Assembly (NCBI GenBank): GCA_963924555.1
Contig: OZ004582.1
Span: 9,395,927-9,459,926, forward strand
Source of the DNA: Crambe crambe
Taxonomy: Eukaryota; Porifera; Demospongiae; Poecilosclerida; Crambeidae
Length of the DNA: 64,000 nt
Reading direction: 5' to 3'
Below, piece after piece: positions 58,898-64,000 of this stretch. The position numbers were made by a program, and so were the translations under genes. The notes below the pieces were generated by a model that was not told the DNA's origin, searched no databases, and saw nothing but the letters and a program-made list of their open reading frames with translations. Each line of letters begins with the position of its first letter. Position 1 is the stretch's first letter.

Positions 58898-60921
58898 ATG
58901 GCCAGTGAAGAGCCTGAGGACTATTCTAAACTGCCACTGGACGTGAAACTGTCACATAAAGTAAGCTGCTTATCAGCTAAACTCTTCTTTAGTGTGAACT
59001 AGACCAGTGCAGTGTGCACTATCAATTTGTATGGCTCAGTTAGCTAGCTAGCTAGAATATACGGGTTCTGGTTGCACAGCTGTTTTAGTAAGCAAGGTTT
59101 CAGGTTTCAGGTTAACTTAAGGTAGTAGGACCTAGGAGACCCAGAGTTTTTTCATTCAGCTTCCTATACTTCCTGTATTGTTCATGTGCCTACAGGTATG
59201 GCGGGCAAGAGTCATGGGTTATGAGGAAGTCACCAAGCTCTTCCGCAAGATAGATGATGAAGCCAGTCCTGAGTACTCCAAATACACTGCACTCATCAAG
59301 AAGTTTGTGATTGACAGCAACCAAATAGCACAGGAGAAAGGGGTGGAGGCCACTTTGGCCTTTGTTGAGTGTGCAGCTGCAGCTACCAAGTGAGTCATGC
59401 AGCAGAAAATTCTGTATATAAAAATTCCTCATGAAATTCCGTAGTACATTGAAACCCGTCCTTATGACCACCTGCATGCAATGACCACCTCACTTCATAT
59501 ACAATACTAAGAGAAAGACTTATCCCATACGTGGTCAGATTCCACTGTATATGTAGTCCTGGTAAAGTTGCAGGACTTTCTTTTTTGATGAAACTGTTCC
59601 ATTCTCTAAAGGATAACATCAGATGTTGTGTCAGGGATAGTGACCAAGTGCCTGAGTGCTCGTCCCAAGACCAAAGAGTGTTCCATCCAGGTGTGTCTCA
59701 TGTTTGTGGAGATTGAACAGCAGGAAGTTGTCCTGGAGGAACTGATGAAGGGATTTACCAATAAGCTGCCAAAGATCATCTTTGGCTCGGTACAAGTCAT
59801 CATAAGAATCCTACAGTGAGTTAAAACTAATTCAATGCTATTCTATTAATGGACTTGTTCTGAAATTTGTTGGATACAACCTACATATCATGATAGCCTT
59901 TGTATATATGTGTACTTAACACCAAGTTGCAGTTTAGAAGGCTGTACTCAAGTGATTCAAAATCTTTATGGGGTCAAATTTTTCATGGTTGTGCAAAATT
60001 TTGAAGTGTGAATATTAAATCATGAACCCTTACTCGGAAAGAGTGGCAATTCCTTTAGCAGCTTGAGGCCATTCCTATGATTATCACTCGTTAACAACTT
60101 GAGGGTATATATGTATTTCTGTAGCTATAGAGTGGGTCAATGTCTGTAGCTTGAAACTGTGTATATTGTGGGGGCATGACACCATCAGTATGTACTCTGT
60201 GCTGTTTGGCAGGGAGTTTGGAGCAAAGGTGATCAACCTGAAGGTGTTGATGAAGGCAGTGCCTGCCTTATTTGTCCACAGCGATAAGACAGTTCGTGCT
60301 GAGGTCAGTTTGTACTTTAAATGAGTCTCATGGCCTTGAATGAAGTCTTTACACAAACACAGGCAAAGAACTTGGCTATAGAGTTATTCAAGTGGTTTGG
60401 AGTTGCTATCAAGCCAACTCTAGAAAAAAACTTGAAGCCAGTACAGGTCTGTTAATCATGTGATAAATCATGTGACTGTCATGTGATGTGGTGTAACTCT
60501 TGCAGCTGAAAGAGTTGGAGGAGGAATGGGCGAAACTCCCTGGCACACCTCCAGCCCCTACTCGTTATCTTCGTTCACAGCAAGCTCAATCTCAGGCAGT
60601 TGCAAGTGCAGGAGGAGGAGGAGGAGGAGGCAGTGGTGATGGTGAGGAGGGTGGTGTGGAGGCAGCTGCTGCTCCAGTCGTGATCGACCCCTACGACCTT
60701 GCTGACCCTGAAGACTTTCTTGGAAAGTTGCCGAAAGATTTTTACGAGAAGATTGTAAGACACACACCCCCTGATAATATAGCCTTTATTGTATGACTGC
60801 AGGCTGATGTCAAGTGGAAGGAACGCAAGGAGATCCTGGAGACTGTACTGCCTTCAGCACAGGCCATCAAACTGCAGCCTGGAGACTATGGAGAGATACT
60901 AAAGGCACTCAAGAAGGTTAT

Positions 60922-60981
<60 letters not shown>

Positions 60982-61479
60982 GTACCTTGTACTTTGTGTG
61001 TGTCTCTCTCTTGTACTTCGTACTTTATGTGTGTATTTATGGTGGACAGGTGATTACTAAGGACAGCAATGTGCTGGTAGTGGCTCTCGCAGGAAACATG
61101 GTCACTGGCTTTGCCAAGGGCCTGAGAACTAATTTCCAGAACTATGCTTCCCCAGTAAGTCAGTGGGGAGTGGGGGTCTGAACCCTTCAGGGTGATGGTA
61201 GTACTCATCTACTCTTTTCTCTTGTTTTATGTTAGATTCTTGCTGGCATCTTTGAGAAGTTCAAGGAGAAGAAGTTGAACGTAGTTACTTCTCTCAGGGA
61301 GGCTTCAGACGCTGTCTATCAAACGGTAATTAAATCCCTAAATCTTTCCCTTGGGGACACTTTTGGTGTAATAAGACATTACCAGGGCTCACAAGAACAG
61401 TCAGTCGCAGGACATTTTTCTCGATATAGATTTAAAACTGCTCTCAGAGTCTCTACTTTGAGAGATATCATCACTACTC

Positions 61480-61562
<83 letters not shown>

Positions 61563-63147
61563 GACTTCACTTGCTAACATCCAAGAGGAGGTGGCTGAAG
61601 CTTTTAATAATAAGAACCCATCAGTCAAGTCTGAGACACTACTCTTTCTGTGTCGTTGCTTTCAGCAGTGTGTGCCCTCCATGATCCCTAAACCCATCCT
61701 AAAGACACTCTGTCCTCTCATCGTTCAGGTACGTACGTGGACATTGTCCAACCATATCTGTATAGCACCATTATTTAGTGAGGCTGAGAACAGCACCTAT
61801 ATAATTAAATGCAGGAGCCTCACTATTAAGATGTATAGCTGGCAACACAGCTACCAGTTATAGCAAATCCAAGCTGCCTGCAAGACACTCCGGCATCAGT
61901 ATCACGGTAGAAGTAAGACATTCAATTGATCGGTCATTCAATTTGATTTTGATCAATCAAATCAAATGTCTTATTTCTACCTGTGATACTGATGCCGGAG
62001 TGGCTTGCATGCAGCTTGGATTTGCTACAACTGGTAGCTATAAAGATATGGTCAGACATTCAGTACCCTGTAATAACCCTGTAATACCTTGTAATACCCT
62101 GTATACTTCAAATTTGGTTGGCCATTTCCAAGAAGAAATGACCAGTGATTCTAGTATCAATATGATGGATACTCGACTTTCAGCAATACTTAGTATCAAT
62201 GCAGAAATTGGATGACACTAACCCAGCAGTGAGAGAGGCAGGGATGGAGTGCATGGGAACACTGCTACGAGTGCTGGGAGATCGCCTCCTCAATACCTAC
62301 TTAGAGAACATCGAGAAATCAAAAATGGCCAAAGTGAGTTGGCAACTATCTGAGACTTCTTTACTTAATACAGTGGACCCTCACTAATTTGAACCACCTT
62401 AATGATATTCATGGCTACTTTGAGGTGCATTAAATGGAAACTAGAACATGCTCCATTTAAACTGTATGCATTCACTAGGAGCTCTGGTCCCAAGCTAGTG
62501 AGGATCTAAATTATTGATTTGGAAATACTACCTTATGGATTCCAGTAGCTATGCAATGTACTAGCTTACAATCGTCCCATCATTTTTCTTTTAGATCCAA
62601 GAGCACAGAGAGGCAATTGAACTGAAGATACAGACAGGTGTCATTCCTAGTCCCATGAAGGGGCAGGCGGCTCGTCCTCCGACCCCTTCCTCTGGCACCC
62701 AATCATCAGAGCCTCCAGCAAAGCCTGCTTCCGCTGGACCTCCAAAGAAAAAACCTCCAGTACTCTCCAGTCAAAAGAAAAAGGCAGCGGTGGCCGCTGA
62801 ATCTCCACCAACCGAACAAGGTCAGTCATAATAAATCAACAACAACAACAACAACAACAACAATATTCTCTCTTTGTGTATTTCAGCTGAAGAGCCTGTC
62901 AAGAAGCCAGTCAAGGTACGTACAGTAGAGTGAAATATTGTACTAAAGGTAATTTCATTATTAGACTGTGAAGAAGACTCCACCCACTGATGACTCAGTA
63001 CCCAAGCCTAAGAAAGCTCCATCTAGCTCAAAAGGAGGTGTGGTACCAGCCAAGGGGGGTGGAGCAAAGGGAAAGAAAGGCGGTAAAGGGGGTGGAGCAG
63101 CACCTGGAATTGGAGAGCCCCCAGATCTTCCTGAACCTAACATTGCA
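58898..63147 (+). CDS. CKAP5: XMAP215/ch-TOG microtubule polymerase, N-terminal part
   Basis: Fourteen exons: 58898-58960, 59196-59389, 59612-59815, 60213-60303, 60363-60446, 60506-60754, 60803-60916, 61050-61154, 61236-61325, 61564-61728, 62205-62333, 62595-62820, 62887-62915, 62965-63147; 642 codons so far, then open at a donor. TOG domain 1 covers about 1-225 (VWRARVMGYEEV), a Gly/Ala-rich linker 240-275, TOG domain 2 about 280-510 (DVKWKERKEILE). A Lys/Pro-rich basic linker (KKKPPVLSSQKKK, GAKGKKGGKGGG) ends the visible part. XMAP215 proteins bind tubulin through TOG domains and speed microtubule growth at plus ends and spindle poles. The expected further TOG domains must lie beyond the window. 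Confidence 0.93.
60920..60978. repeat. (CT)n microsatellite after CKAP5 exon 7 donor
   Basis: About 28 CT units starting 10 nt after the exon 7 donor (gttatg). Confidence 0.95.
61483..61562. repeat. (CT)n microsatellite forming CKAP5 exon 10 acceptor
   Basis: About 39 CT units end directly in tctctag, the exon 10 acceptor, so the microsatellite is the polypyrimidine tract. Confidence 0.95.
61849..62040. mobile_element. Long hairpin element in CKAP5 intron 10
   Basis: Left arm about 61849-61922 and right arm about 61964-62040 are inverted repeats of some 75 bp with only a few mismatches (agctaccagttatagcaaat against its complement near 62036), around a loop of about 40 bp. It fits a MITE; a long miRNA-like hairpin is an alternative. 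Confidence 0.75.
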
Positions 63148-63642
63148 GTAAGTTCAATTGTGTGTATTGAATCTTTATCAATGTACAAAAGAGCACTAGT
63201 AGGTACACTAGTCACCAATTATACCCAGTTAAATAATTATGGAGGTACACAAAGGTAAGTGGTTTATGGCTACTGTATTGAATCTATGTTTAAAATGGAG
63301 CGCTGGCAGGTTCAATAGTCACATACAATTAGCATAATAATGGGGGCATGCAAAGGTAAGTGGGTTACGGCTATATACAATGCTACATGTAGGAGAATGC
63401 AATTAAAATACCATAGGGTCTTTTATGGGGTGGGTGTGACTGGCCACTGCACAAAGGTAAGTGTGCAACTGAGAATGCTGTACCAACTGCCATAATGTAG
63501 CCAATAACAACTCATTCAAAAAAAAGAATCAATACAATATACAATACTACAAAAAATTTTGATTTTAAAATGAAACATACAAATCACTAACTAGTCATTG
63601 TTCCATTGTGTATGTGGATTAGTTCAGTAGCACACGTGTCAA
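63148..63642. other. CKAP5 intron sequence with short direct repeats
   Basis: A block of about 110 bp is repeated: 63180-63260 and 63285-63365 share aatatgg(a)ggyay-caaaggtaagtg and tattgaatctttat/taaaatggagc elements. No further CKAP5 exon is seen to the window end. Confidence 0.45.
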
Positions 63643-64000
63643 TCATATGGAACATGAGAGCCATGGTTTGGGGTTAGGGGTTTCCACATTCACACGGAAA
63701 TATAAACAGTCGTCCTTCAAAAACTGACAGTTCTTTTCACGATTGAAGCCAAGATCTGTGTATGCGATGAACCGAGTCTTTCCGTACCCTCGCTTTGCCC
63801 TGTCACCTTGCATCACCCTCTGTGTGGACACATCTCCTTTCCCGTCTGGGTAGGTAAAGCGAATGGCATGGTGGTTCCTATCCTGTAGATGGTTTAGAAG
63901 TTCAACGGTGACAATTCCTCGTATGGGCCAATCCACATTGTCATCATAATCCCCTTTCATCACAACAGCATACACAGAGATGTGCGTCTCCTTCCCTTGA
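63643..64000 (-). CDS. TRAF-type MATH domain protein, C-terminal exon
   Basis: An open frame enters from the window edge and stops at 63643; about 118 residues are visible. The reading QGKETHISVYAVVMKGDYDD, WPIRGIVTVELLN, then FIAYTDLGF and FLKDDCLYFRVNVE follows the second half of the TRAF-C (MATH) domain, where the family has a GKGTHLS-like start, a VVM(R/K)GEYD turn and a final (I/L)KDDxLFxxV strand. TRAF proteins are receptor adaptors; upstream RING and zinc fingers would be outside the window. It lies antisense to CKAP5, either nested in a CKAP5 intron or beyond a rearranged end, which cannot be decided here. Confidence 0.8.
   Translation of the reverse strand, partial: QGKETHISVYAVVMKGDYDDNVDWPIRGIVTVELLNHLQDRNHHAIRFTYPDGKGDVSTQRVMQGDRAKRGYGKTRFIAYTDLGFNREKNCQFLKDDCLYFRVNVETPNPKPWLSCSI

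Noticed and set aside
60918..61208. Arg/Glu repeat protein on the minus strand
   Set aside because: Translation of the (CT)n microsatellite.

Overview
The window is animal nuclear DNA: small exons, short GT-AG introns, AT-rich introns full of short mobile elements, and metazoan-type genes (P2X-like receptor, TRIM-NHL, cathepsin D family, NF-YA, forkhead factor, SERGEF, nurim, ch-TOG/CKAP5, TRAF-type MATH). The compactness and gene mix fit an early-branching metazoan such as a demosponge. That is an inference; no species was confirmed.

Layout. 1-1202 (-): end of an unrecognised gene, head to head with a P2X-like receptor gene (1320-6718, +). Intron 5 of the P2X gene holds an intronless antisense TRIM-NHL gene (3376-5490). 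Everything from the exon 5 donor through the next gene is then repeated in tandem: copy A about 2695-9955, copy B about 9956-17355. Each copy carries minisatellite, TRIM-NHL, P2X exons 6-7 and an aspartic-protease homologue. In copy B the TRIM-NHL is a pseudogene, while the P2X exons and the protease homologue are intact.

6952-47462 is an array of twelve nine-exon pepsin/cathepsin D-like genes (called A to L here), all with the same intron positions and phases and all with open frames. Only the last three (J, K, L) keep both catalytic Asp-Thr-Gly motifs. The other nine have lost one or both, by different substitutions. Eight of those nine also carry a rewritten flap with an N-glycosylation sequon. 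This family of secreted pseudo-pepsins beside active relatives is the most interesting system in the window.

47647-64000 is a gene-dense housekeeping stretch: NF-YA (-), a double FYVE-type zinc finger protein (+), a forkhead factor (-), SERGEF (+), nurim (-), the N-terminal half of a ch-TOG/CKAP5 gene (+) and, at the edge, the end of a TRAF-type MATH gene (-). Several neighbours are divergent pairs with short shared promoters, and an NRF-1-like palindrome around GCATGCGC recurs at many start sites. Several related families of short inverted-repeat elements sit in introns throughout.

All exon limits are read by eye from splice consensus, frame and comparison among paralogues. Summed coding lengths are multiples of three for every complete multi-exon gene.
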